Positions 18,847-26,792 of a DNA stretch of 51,310 bases are shown here, in pieces. Source of the DNA: an uncultured Schlesneria sp. (GTDB lineage: Bacteria; Planctomycetota; Planctomycetia; Planctomycetales; Planctomycetaceae); assembly GCA_903858935.1 (NCBI GenBank), contig CAIOKO010000035.1, forward strand, positions 1-51,310. The letters are read 5' to 3'. The notes under the pieces are model-generated. The model was given only the letters and a program-made list of their open reading frames with translations. It had not been told where the DNA came from and did not search any database. The stretch's first letter is position 1. Each line of letters starts with the position of its first letter. A program made the translations under genes and the position numbers.

Positions 18847-18984
18847 TTAAAAGGGCTTCTTTTTTTCTGCCTGTTTAAATCTTAATGTCTTTAATTGATT
18901 GGCCCCTTTGGTGTTCTGATTTTTTTGCATCTGCTTACGCAGGTGTGGCAGCTTGGTTGCAGGCTTTCGCGGTGCTCCGGTCAT
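18847..18984 (-). CDS. Small basic protein overlapping the mutM stop
   Basis: An open frame of 45 residues whose ATG overlaps the TGA of mutM as ATGA, the usual layout for translational coupling. AGGAAAG precedes the ATG by three bases. The product starts MTGAPRKPATKLPHLRKQ and ends RFKQAEKKKPF; roughly a third of its residues are Lys or Arg and there are no Cys or acidic clusters. I do not recognise a family. The charge suggests nucleic-acid or ribosome binding, but that is only inference. The 4-base overlap, ribosome site and absence of any other content here argue that it is real. Confidence 0.6.
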   Translation of the reverse strand: MTGAPRKPATKLPHLRKQMQKNQNTKGANQLKTLRFKQAEKKKPF

Positions 18985-19829
18985 TTTCTTTCCTGTTGGC
19001 AGTTTAAACAGTAAAAAGTCGAACGTTGTGCCTGGACAATGCGGGTAATTTCACCCTTTTCGCAAGAAAGACAGGTTTGTCCCTCACGCATGTAGACTCG
19101 ATGCTCATTTTGATAGCTGCCATTTTGATTCAATGCGTTTCGGTATGTTCCATCCCCCAAAGTTGATCCTTCACATTCAATTGCCTTCAAAAGTACTGAA
19201 CGTACGGCACCTGCGAGCTTTTTGACATAATTTGCGTTTAATGAATTAGCGGGTCGCATCGGGTGGATCCCTGCTCGGTGAAGGATTTCACTCGCATAAA
19301 TGTTGCCGATCCCCGCTACGACTTTTTGATCCAACAACAGAACTTTAATCTCGCGACTGGTTTTGCCGCAGCATTCTGTCCATTGCGAGACATCGAACTC
19401 TAATGCGTCGGGCCCCAGAGTTCCTGATCCAAGTTTACTTTCAAGTGCGCCAGGCTCGAGCCAGGTGACGGTTCCGAGGCCTCGCCGGTCCCAAAACCAA
19501 AGGGAGTTGAAATCTCCTGGTCCATGGAAACTGATCTGGATTCTCAAATGGTTCAAGTCGGGAGGGTCGGACAGCACCATCAGGCCAGTCATGCGTGGCT
19601 CAATGACGAGGTTTGATCCATCGGATACATCGAAAACTATGCGTTTTCCCAGTCGCCGGACGTCGACAAATTGATGTCCGGTGAGTTTTTTTCGCAATTG
19701 TGGCAGCTTCGGTGCGACGGAAATCGGTTTAAAATCGTTCCGACACATTACAATGTTCTCAATAGTCCGGTTAATCACGTGTGAACGAATTCCACGAACC
19801 ATCGTTTCCACTTCGGGAAGTTCGGGCAA
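18981..19829 (-). CDS. mutM: Formamidopyrimidine-DNA glycosylase
   Basis: A 282-residue Fpg/MutM that removes 8-oxoguanine and related lesions. It starts (M)PELPEVET, with the catalytic Pro2 and Glu3. The middle contains IEPRMTGLM and the helix-two-turn-helix VVAGIGNIYASEILHRAGIHP. The C-terminal zinc finger has C253, C256, C274 and C277. The start is TTG at 19829, with GGAG seven bases upstream, and no ATG would preserve Pro2. It is translationally coupled to the 45-residue gene downstream. Confidence 0.95.
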   Translation of the reverse strand: MPELPEVETMVRGIRSHVINRTIENIVMCRNDFKPISVAPKLPQLRKKLTGHQFVDVRRLGKRIVFDVSDGSNLVIEPRMTGLMVLSDPPDLNHLRIQISFHGPGDFNSLWFWDRRGLGTVTWLEPGALESKLGSGTLGPDALEFDVSQWTECCGKTSREIKVLLLDQKVVAGIGNIYASEILHRAGIHPMRPANSLNANYVKKLAGAVRSVLLKAIECEGSTLGDGTYRNALNQNGSYQNEHRVYMREGQTCLSCEKGEITRIVQAQRSTFYCLNCQQERK

Positions 19830-20119
19830 CTTTGATCTCCTGGAAAAATCCGACTACAGCGACCGTATCGATCCTAATCAATTCACAAATCTGAACGCGA
19901 TTATGACCAACAGTCCATTCTAACGGCAAATCGGATTGTTGGGATGAGACGCGTCGGGTCGGTGAACAACAACAGAAATTTGCAGAATCTTCTTGACGCC
20001 GGCGCTTCGGAGGACGATTCTAATCCGATACAGGGGTCTGTCTGTTTGACGAACAGTTTTACCCATGCTGATGACGACGTCCCTTTCATCTCCGTCTTTT
20101 TCGCCACGAGGAACCTGAC

Positions 20120-21856
20120 ATGGTCCAGCTCGGCCGATTGACTGCTGGTAAGAATTTTTTTGGTCGGTTATTCACCCTCGGTGGTTGTTTGATTGCCTTG
20201 GCGTCAGCGACGATGGGGGCCGAATCGGCTGTCACAGTGGCGCGATCGCAGCAAGTCGCCGACCATTTGAGCTCCGGCGAATTTGGTCCTGCGATGGTCG
20301 AAGCGCTGGCCGCCCCGAGTCCGGACGAGCGATCGACGTTATTGAAACAAGTTGCAACGGCTCAACAGGCTGCCGGCGAGACAGAAGCCGCTGCCGGGAC
20401 ACTTCGGCGAATTCCCCGCAACATGAAGCGAGCGGCTGAGCCAGGTATCTTGCGTGGTGGTGCGCAAGCAGACTTTATGACACTGATGAATTTGATTCGT
20501 CAGAACACTCCTGGCAAGTGGGAGGATGACGACGGTGAAGGTGGAGCAATGACCCCCTTCCAGACCGGTGTGCGGGTTTCTCCGAATGGGTTACTGCAAC
20601 GGTTAACGAGCGAAGAGCAAAGTGGTCAATTAACTTCAGTGGGGGTTCAAGCCCGCAAGGCGGATCTCAACGACGACGTTTCTCGCACCAGCGAATTGCG
20701 AATGGTTTCGCTGACAAGACTTGAACGGTCGGTTGCTCGTCGCATCGAAGAGGGATTGCCCGTTCCCGAAACAATGGCACAACTCGCCGGCTTGGCTCAG
20801 GTCAAATACGTATTTGCTATCCCGGAAACAAATGAAATTGTCATTGCTGGCCCAGCTCATGCCTGGCAATACAATGATCAAGGTCAGCCCGTGTCATCGG
20901 TGACGGGACGCCCCACTTTGCAACTCGACGATCTCGTCACAGTCTTGCGAACATTTGCTCGCGGGAATGCAGATTTCGGTTGCTCGATTAACACTCGCGA
21001 TGAAGGAGTGAAAACTCTAAAGGAATTTGTCGAGAAGTCGCAGAACAAAGGACCGATCAGTGATCTGGCCGTCCGTTCGTGGGTCAAACAAATTCAGCAG
21101 AAGTTAGGTCGTCAGGACGTCGTGGTTTGGGGAGTTCCAGGAGAAAGTCGAGTTGCCCGAGTCATCGTTGAGGCTGACTACCGAATGAAGTTAATTGGAA
21201 TCAACAAGATAAATGCTGGCAAAGATATTCCAGGTTATTTCGACTTGCTTCCCGTTGCTCAGCAAAAAATTCAGCCGAATATGGATGCTCTGCGATGGTG
21301 GTTAACTGTCAAATGTGATGCTGTACTTCATAGTGCTGACAAAAACGTCTTCGAAATTCAGGGGTCTTCTGTACTCTGTTTATCGGAAAACCAGCTGGTA
21401 ACAGCCGACGGAAAACATCTCCCGACAGGTCAGTCAGAGCCAACGAACCGTCTATTCGCTCAAAACTTTACTGCCAGCTACTCCAAGCTCGCTCAAAAGG
21501 ATCTGGTCTTCGCAGATGCTCAAAATATCTTCGATATGGCCTTGTGTTCGGCCTTGATCCAGCATGAAGACTTGCGAGGCAAGGCCGGATGGAATATGGG
21601 TGTGTTTGCTCCGAATGGTGCCTACGCTCCCGCCATCTATCCAGTACCGAAAGAAGTTGATTCAGTCGTTAATCATCGTGTCTACCGAGGGCGTGACATT
21701 GTTGTGCAAGCGGCCGGTGGCGTAAGGTGTGACGTCATGTCGCTGGCTAAGGATTCAGCGAAAAACAAGCCGGAAGCCGAGCTGGATAGCCTCTCGACAA
21801 CCGTGAAGGCTCCTCAGCTGTCGGTGGGACGATGGTGGTGGGATTCGGTAAAGTAG
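20120..21856 (+). CDS. Secreted planctomycete protein, DUF1598-like
   Basis: A 578-residue exported protein of a planctomycete-specific family that I recognise as DUF1598-like; function unknown. The N-terminus has a hydrophobic stretch (LFTLGGCLIALASATMGAES) serving as a signal peptide, then a short TPR-like helical segment (about 35-95). The conserved middle contains VKYVFAIPETNEIVIAGPAHAW and GCSINTRDEG, followed by LGRQDVVVWGVP and VIVEADYRMKLIGI. The ATG is preceded by GAGGAA. Codon use matches its neighbours. A hairpin (CGGCTCTGGC...GCCGGAGCCG, about 21880-21905) lies after the stop but without a U tract. Confidence 0.7.
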   Translation: MVQLGRLTAGKNFFGRLFTLGGCLIALASATMGAESAVTVARSQQVADHLSSGEFGPAMVEALAAPSPDERSTLLKQVATAQQAAGETEAAAGTLRRIPRNMKRAAEPGILRGGAQADFMTLMNLIRQNTPGKWEDDDGEGGAMTPFQTGVRVSPNGLLQRLTSEEQSGQLTSVGVQARKADLNDDVSRTSELRMVSLTRLERSVARRIEEGLPVPETMAQLAGLAQVKYVFAIPETNEIVIAGPAHAWQYNDQGQPVSSVTGRPTLQLDDLVTVLRTFARGNADFGCSINTRDEGVKTLKEFVEKSQNKGPISDLAVRSWVKQIQQKLGRQDVVVWGVPGESRVARVIVEADYRMKLIGINKINAGKDIPGYFDLLPVAQQKIQPNMDALRWWLTVKCDAVLHSADKNVFEIQGSSVLCLSENQLVTADGKHLPTGQSEPTNRLFAQNFTASYSKLAQKDLVFADAQNIFDMALCSALIQHEDLRGKAGWNMGVFAPNGAYAPAIYPVPKEVDSVVNHRVYRGRDIVVQAAGGVRCDVMSLAKDSAKNKPEAELDSLSTTVKAPQLSVGRWWWDSVK

Positions 21857-22142
21857 TTGGTCTGCAAGTCGGCTAACACGGCTCTGGCCTCTTAGCCGGA
21901 GCCGCAATGGGGAGCGCGAGCCGCTTTTCAGGCCGCTCCTCATTCGACGCGAGTGACACCGCAGCTCGGCACGAGCCTTGCCCTCACTTTGCCGTAGTTT
22001 TGCGGTACGTGAAGAAACAACACATTAGTACTACGAAACTGAAACTCGTGATGCAGTTGGATTCGAAATCGGACTGTGACTGCAAAGGCGGGCTGGTCTA
22101 GTTCCCATGTTTTAAAGCCTTAATGGAAGACAAGCAACGGCC

Positions 22143-23012
22143 ATGCAAGTCGTGATTACAGCAGTCGGTCCCGATAACCGAGGGCTGGCTGACCCGATCG
22201 TTCATCACGTTACGGATGCCGGCGCGAACATCTACGAAATTCAAATGTATGACCACGACTCGGAGCGGCTATTCGCCATGCTGCTCCGTTTTGACTGGCC
22301 ATCGACTGCGGCGCAGGATATCGCAGAATTGCGTCGCCAAATGAACGAGATTGGCAGGTTAAAAAATCTTTCGATTCGAACCTGGTCGCGTGATGAAGCC
22401 TCACGGCCACCGAGGCTGGCAATTTGTACGACGTATCGTCCAGAACCAGCGCTGGCCCTCTTGCGATCGATCCGGGATAAAAGACTGAATGCGACAACAG
22501 CAGTGATGCTGGGAAATCGCGATAGCTGCCGGGGTGTTGCTGAACAATTTGGCGTCGACTGGCACCTTGTTGGTAATGCGCGCGGCGAGCCTGATAATCA
22601 GCGAATGATTGAATTATTCGACCAGTACCAGGTGGATTATATTGTCCTGGCGCGCTACATGCGAGTTCTTCCTGCCAGTACCTGCTGGCGGTTTGCTGGA
22701 CGAATTATCAATCTTCATCATGGCTTATTGCCACCGTTTCCTGGTTTTCGCCCTTATGAAGACGCCTTCCAGCACCGGATGTTAACTTACGGGGCGACAG
22801 TCCATTTTATCGTTCCCGAACTTGACGCTGGAAATCAGATCATTCATCAAAGCACATTTACCGTCTTTCCCGGTACAACTTTAGAAATGATTAAGCGCCA
22901 GGGAGAAACTGATCACGAACCGAGTTGTCTCGTGGAAGGGATGCGTCGGGTCGTTGACCGGGAGGTTGAGTTGCATTTTCATCGCGTCGTCCGGCGCGAT
23001 CCGGTCAGTTGA
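22143..23012 (+). CDS. purU: Formyltetrahydrofolate deformylase-like protein
   Basis: A 289-residue protein with an N-terminal ACT-like domain (VGPDNRGLADPIVHHVTDAGANI, residues 8-30) and a C-terminal formyltransferase domain. The catalytic triad region is present: N190-L-H-H193 in IINLHHGLLPPFPG and D228 in ELDAGNQI, plus VLARYMRVLP. PurU hydrolyses 10-formyl-THF to formate and THF to balance one-carbon pools. The ACT would be the glycine/methionine sensor in the characterised enzyme. The divergence in the HHxxLP motif (HHGLLPPFPG rather than HHSFLPAFIG) leaves substrate slightly uncertain. It is followed 15-55 bases later by the acetyltransferase gene. Confidence 0.85.
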   Translation: MQVVITAVGPDNRGLADPIVHHVTDAGANIYEIQMYDHDSERLFAMLLRFDWPSTAAQDIAELRRQMNEIGRLKNLSIRTWSRDEASRPPRLAICTTYRPEPALALLRSIRDKRLNATTAVMLGNRDSCRGVAEQFGVDWHLVGNARGEPDNQRMIELFDQYQVDYIVLARYMRVLPASTCWRFAGRIINLHHGLLPPFPGFRPYEDAFQHRMLTYGATVHFIVPELDAGNQIIHQSTFTVFPGTTLEMIKRQGETDHEPSCLVEGMRRVVDREVELHFHRVVRRDPVS

Positions 23013-23066
23013 ATCAGTCTGTTCGTTGTGACAGAATCGCCCCTTTTACCCAGGGGGATGAAACTG

Positions 23067-23507
23067 ATGCCAGGTGACACCAGAGGTATATCAATTCGAT
23101 TGATGGACGCGACCGATCTCGGTCGCGGTTTTCTCGACGCGCTTCGAGCACTCAAGCCGATCGACCTGACGGAACAGCAAGCGATTGACGTTTACCGAGA
23201 TCGGCTGAAATCCAGAATCCGAACGTATGTGGCTGTGATTGATGACCGAATTGCGGGAACCGCATCTGTCTTTATCGAGCCCAAATTTATCAACTCGGGC
23301 GGAGTAGTCGGCCACATCGAGGATGTGGCCGTCCACCCGGGTTTTCAAAAACATGGGATCGGACGCTTGCTCGTCGAGCATCTGCTTGACGTCTGCCGCG
23401 AATTTCATTGCTACAAGGTCATTCTCGATTGCGCCGAAGGGGTGATTCCTTTCTATGAAAAGATCGGATTTCACCGGTGGGAGCGAGCAATGCGAATTGA
23501 TCTATAG
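23067..23507 (+). CDS. GNAT acetyltransferase resembling eukaryotic GNA1
   Basis: A 147-residue GNAT protein. The conserved core GHIEDVAVHPGFQKHGIGRLL gives the acetyl-CoA loop (Q-x2-G-I-G), followed by YKVILDCAEGVIPFYEKIGF. These two blocks match glucosamine-6-phosphate N-acetyltransferase (GNA1) of eukaryotes closely, more than typical bacterial RimI-like proteins. The bacterial UDP-GlcNAc route normally uses GlmU, so the substrate is an open question. The start is taken at 23067 because AGGGGG lies nine bases upstream; ATG 23058 and GTG 23028 are alternatives. The stop converges with the sigma gene 36 bases later. Confidence 0.75.
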   Translation: MPGDTRGISIRLMDATDLGRGFLDALRALKPIDLTEQQAIDVYRDRLKSRIRTYVAVIDDRIAGTASVFIEPKFINSGGVVGHIEDVAVHPGFQKHGIGRLLVEHLLDVCREFHCYKVILDCAEGVIPFYEKIGFHRWERAMRIDL

Positions 23508-23543
23508 CGCAATAATTTCAGCAAATCGGCATTTCGATAAGTA

Positions 23544-25208
23544 TCAGATTCCTGGAACATCAAGGTGCTCTTCTTCGGCAATCTTGCGAAGCTTCTGAAG
23601 GGCACGTGATTCCAGTTGTCGAATCCGTTCTTTTGTAACACCGAGCTTCTGTCCGACCTGTTCGAGTGTTTGAGCAGGCTTTCCGTCTTTCAAGCCGTAA
23701 CGAGAAACAATGATATCGCGCTCGCGAGGATCGAGTTGTGCGAGAATCTGCATCAATGCCTCGTGTTGACGCTGATTGACGATCTCTTCATTCAGTCTTT
23801 CGCTTCGCGGATCAGAGGCCTGATAAAACACTTCGTCATTTCCCGTTCGGAAACGGTCAAGCTGAGTGTATTCAGCAGGGATCGATCTTGCGAAATTCTT
23901 CATGATCGCCCAGCTTGCATAGGTCGAAAACTTGAATCCCCTTGTATAGTCAAATTTCTCGATGGCCCGAATCAGGGAAATATTTCCATCGCTGACCATT
24001 TCAAAGAAATTTGTATTCGGCTTCATGTGCTTTTTGGCGATCGACACCACGAGACGCAGATTGCTGCGAATCAGAAAGTTCTTGACTTCGTTGGCCTGTT
24101 CGAGCATCCGTTCGATGGAATCCAAGTCTTTGGTATTGGGCCGGGAAACATCGATCTGCTTTTGCAGTTGGGCTGCATGAAACATCAGGAAATTCATTTT
24201 GCGAAAATAGTAAAGCTCTTCTTCCTTGGTCAGCAGCGGCACTGAATACAGGCTATTCAAGTACGGTGGTAAACCAGGGGGAGTTTTTGCCGGCGCTGAT
24301 TTCCGTTCAACAACGGGTGGTTGCTGAAGGATTTGTGCCTCGGCGTCAGCGTCACTGAATTCCGGCGCTTCCATATACTCGATTGGCTTTGCCAGCAGGG
24401 ACTCGGCACGTACTTCGGCAACCATGCGATAAATACTGGCTCGAGTACGATCAAATCTCCTGGCGAGCTCATCGACCGAAACACCGTTGCGGAAGCTTCG
24501 ATAGATGTCGAGCTTGTGTTCCTCGGTGATCGTGTTAAGCGCGTTAGGGAACACAGCAGACTCCGGATGATCCTTATCGTGGTTCTTCAGCGTGTAACGA
24601 ACCGTCTCTGGTGAACGGTGAAATTTCTTTGCCAGGCGGTGGCTGATTTCCGTCGGGCAACCACCTGCTTTGGCCAGGCGTCGAGCTCGAAGAATCAGTT
24701 TTTCACGTTCTTCAACGCTGAGCTGGCTGAACTGGGAACCTCGGTCCACATCGTCTGCGTGTCTCGTCACGAATCTCTCGACGGACGATCGCAAGAAGCC
24801 AACACGCTTACGCCCTCCAAAGCGAAACCGTCGGCTGACAAGTCCACGATCGCGCCAGCGAGAAACGGTTTTGGACGAAACGTTGAAACGCTTGCTGACA
24901 TCTTCCACGGTCCAGACTTCTTCCCCTGCATTTTCAGCGGCAATGTCTGCACTGTCAGAAAGATCTTCGACAAAGCAACGCAAGTCATGCACCGCTTCGG
25001 CGCCACTCACGACCAGGTCGGGATACATCTCTCCCCGATAAGTTGTGATCTTTTCACACAACTCCGGGTAACGATAAGTCCCTTTCGGGTTCAGCTCGTC
25101 CAGTAGTCGCTCCGCGCGTGATATTTGCGTCAATTGGACGTCACGTGGCGCGTATTTGATTTGATGATCGCGTAATTGCTTCAATGCAGGATTTCGATAG
25201 CGTTGCAT
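23544..25208 (-). CDS. Sigma-70-type factor with multi-HTH N-terminal extension
   Basis: A 554-residue sigma factor. The C-terminal half has region 1.2 (about 314-340, PPYLNSLYSVPLLTKEEEL), region 2 (375-445, including DGNISLIRAIEKFDYTRGFKFSTYASWAI) and region 4 (485-545, TLEQVGQKLGVTKERIRQLE). Region 3 is very short or missing, since only about 40 residues separate 2 from 4. The N-terminal 300 residues are unusual: an excisionase/MerR-like HTH (98-150, WTVEDVSKRFNVSSKTVSRWRDRGL), a second HTH-like segment (170-210, PTEISHRLAKKFHRSPETVRYTL) and a third (230-268, VSVDELARRFDRTRASIYRMV). The start at 25208 has AGGAGG six bases upstream. Such proteins appear in planctomycetes, but I know of no function. 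Confidence 0.88.
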   Translation of the reverse strand: MQRYRNPALKQLRDHQIKYAPRDVQLTQISRAERLLDELNPKGTYRYPELCEKITTYRGEMYPDLVVSGAEAVHDLRCFVEDLSDSADIAAENAGEEVWTVEDVSKRFNVSSKTVSRWRDRGLVSRRFRFGGRKRVGFLRSSVERFVTRHADDVDRGSQFSQLSVEEREKLILRARRLAKAGGCPTEISHRLAKKFHRSPETVRYTLKNHDKDHPESAVFPNALNTITEEHKLDIYRSFRNGVSVDELARRFDRTRASIYRMVAEVRAESLLAKPIEYMEAPEFSDADAEAQILQQPPVVERKSAPAKTPPGLPPYLNSLYSVPLLTKEEELYYFRKMNFLMFHAAQLQKQIDVSRPNTKDLDSIERMLEQANEVKNFLIRSNLRLVVSIAKKHMKPNTNFFEMVSDGNISLIRAIEKFDYTRGFKFSTYASWAIMKNFARSIPAEYTQLDRFRTGNDEVFYQASDPRSERLNEEIVNQRQHEALMQILAQLDPRERDIIVSRYGLKDGKPAQTLEQVGQKLGVTKERIRQLESRALQKLRKIAEEEHLDVPGI

Positions 25209-25217
25209 GATTTTCCT

Positions 25218-25262
25218 CCTGTCATAAAGGGACAGGTACGAAACACACTTGTCAGTCTGACA
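25218..25262 (-). promoter_or_regulatory. Hairpin and palindrome in the leader of the sigma gene
   Basis: On the minus strand CCTGTC and GACAGG (25218-25236) pair across a seven-base loop, and the second arm overlaps the Shine-Dalgarno sequence GACAGGAGG. A 13-base palindrome TGTCAG-T-CTGACA lies at 25250-25262. The first could mask the ribosome site, and the second could be a DNA operator. Both are short. Confidence 0.4.
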
Positions 25263-25706
25263 GAATGAGCCTGGCCGTTCCAATTGGAGCAAAGCCGATG
25301 CCGTTTGCTTTTGATGTGGTTCAGGAGGCTTTAGCCGTCACATATTAACAATACGTTGAAACCGGACACTTGGATCAAAGAAATGTTCGTGGTGAGTTAT
25401 GAATCGTTAAGTTGTTAATGATAAATGGGTTACGTTGTGTCTGGGTTGCTGCTTAACAGAAATGAAAGAATTGCAAGTGACCTTTCTTGTGGAATGAGGT
25501 TCTGGCACCGTTTTTACGAACTCATCCAAAGCCTTTTCCGGACCGAACCAGCCGTCAAACTCGAACAGACTGCCATAGCCCGCTTGTTCGTCAGTTTGAA
25601 CGAAGAAACGGTGCCGTCGAATGTGACAATGTTGAAGGCTTGCCGCTGACTAACCGAATTCAAGGGATATCTGGATCTCTGATGTTCAAGTCCCACGGAG
25701 GAGTGA
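25263..25706. other. Divergent intergenic region
   Basis: About 440 bases between the sigma gene (minus) and a small membrane protein gene (plus). It is AT-rich near 25340-25430. Short open frames here (for example from 25425) lack ribosome sites and recognisable character. No RNA gene was recognised. Confidence 0.35.
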
Positions 25707-25919
25707 ATGTTCAATTTGTTACAAACTGCAAGCGACGATCAGACCGCGATTGGTTTTTGCGTTCTTGCACTGAGTGTTTCGGCGTTTTTTGTTTTCATCA
25801 GTTTTCACCTGGGACCAGCAGGTCGAAAAATCAGGGAATTGGAACAGAAAAAATCCGAATCGAAAAAAATGCCATCAATTTCAACGGAAACCCATCGTTC
25901 ACGTGACCGGGCTGCGTGA
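25707..25919 (+). CDS. Small single-pass membrane protein
   Basis: A 70-residue protein. After a polar start (MFNLLQTASDDQ) a hydrophobic segment TAIGFCVLALSVSAFFVFISF would span the membrane, followed by a basic, Lys/Glu-rich cytoplasmic tail. GGAGGAGTGA lies directly ahead of the ATG, which strongly supports translation. I do not recognise the family. A longer frame overlapping it in another register (from 25774) encodes the next real gene only from 26089 on. Confidence 0.65.
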   Translation: MFNLLQTASDDQTAIGFCVLALSVSAFFVFISFHLGPAGRKIRELEQKKSESKKMPSISTETHRSRDRAA

Positions 25920-26088
25920 GTTTTCGAAGTATTTTCCCTTCGACACGGTTCATGCTTACCCTGCACTTACAAGTGATTTCGAACAAGGAAATTTGATTTT
26001 GTGCTGGCTGAGGAGGCAAATCCTGTGGCAAGCCGTCGGTGTCGGCGATATTTTCAAGCTGCGTTCGGCACAAAACAGGAGTAATCTC

Positions 26089-26607
26089 ATGCGAAGTTCA
26101 GTACGAGTTTTGACGGCGGGGTGTTTGGTCGCGATCGGATACGTGCTTGGGACGTGTCAGCTTCACCGAGTGGCTTTTGCTCAACCCGAAGAAACCGTTT
26201 CCGATGAAGCGACAAAAAAAATCAATGATGCTCACGACGCCATGAAGAAAGCAGTGGAGCAGTTAAAACTTGAATCACGCTACGAGTCAGCGACAAAAGG
26301 CGTAAATCCCTATTCGGTGTTCGTTGGCGGCATCAATGCCAAAGACGACCTGGAAAGTGGACACGGAGTTGATCCCGATACCTTTGCCGCATTGAATGTG
26401 GCCGTTTACCAATTGAAAAAGAACAATATCAAGGATGAATCTCTGGCGGATTGGGTCGACACGAATCTTCTGGGATACGACAACAATGGACATTTGACGT
26501 ATCGGAACAAAGTCGTACGTATCTATTCGATCTCTCGCCTGCGAAAACTCAATGCTCAACGCATGGTCATTCTGGGTGAAACGAAAGAAGTCAAAAAATC
26601 GAGGTGA
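26089..26607 (+). CDS. Small exported protein of unknown function
   Basis: A 172-residue protein with a signal sequence (SSVRVLTAGCLVAIGYVLGTC followed by ...RVAFAQP). The mature part is mainly helical and charged, with KKINDAHDAMKKAVEQLKLE and a C-terminal VVRIYSISRLRKLNAQRM. The frame is open well upstream, but ATG 26089 is chosen because AGGAG lies eight bases ahead and the signal peptide begins there. A hairpin with arms GATTCA/TGAATC and CCGCC/GGCGG follows the stop, with a weak U tract. No family is recognised. Confidence 0.65.
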   Translation: MRSSVRVLTAGCLVAIGYVLGTCQLHRVAFAQPEETVSDEATKKINDAHDAMKKAVEQLKLESRYESATKGVNPYSVFVGGINAKDDLESGHGVDPDTFAALNVAVYQLKKNNIKDESLADWVDTNLLGYDNNGHLTYRNKVVRIYSISRLRKLNAQRMVILGETKEVKKSR

Positions 26608-26650
26608 TTCATTTCCGCCAGCGACTTCAGGCGGGTGAATCAGCTTTTCG
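26606..26650 (+). terminator. Probable terminator after the small exported protein
   Basis: Arms GATTCA...CCGCC and GGCGG...TGAATC form a two-part stem with a short run of U (CTTTTCG) after it. The weak U run makes it a moderate candidate. It separates this gene from the large VWA gene. Confidence 0.45.
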
Positions 26651-26792
26651 AAAATTCAGTGTAACGAATGAAATTTGTTTTCATTTCGGGCATCCAAACG
26701 GCTAGAATTTTTTTATCAAATCTAACGCGACGTACCAACCAGGAAATCTCCGACTCAGGTGCTAAGCCTGATTCAGACGCGAGGGAAGAAAA

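Noticed and set aside
19944-20107. Small genes on either strand before the DUF1598-type gene
   Set aside because: Both frames lack ribosome sites and family signals, and the strands overlap each other.
25425-25906. Overlapping short plus-strand frames between the sigma gene and the small membrane protein
   Set aside because: No ribosome sites or recognisable motifs; only the frame at 25707 has a strong Shine-Dalgarno and a membrane segment.
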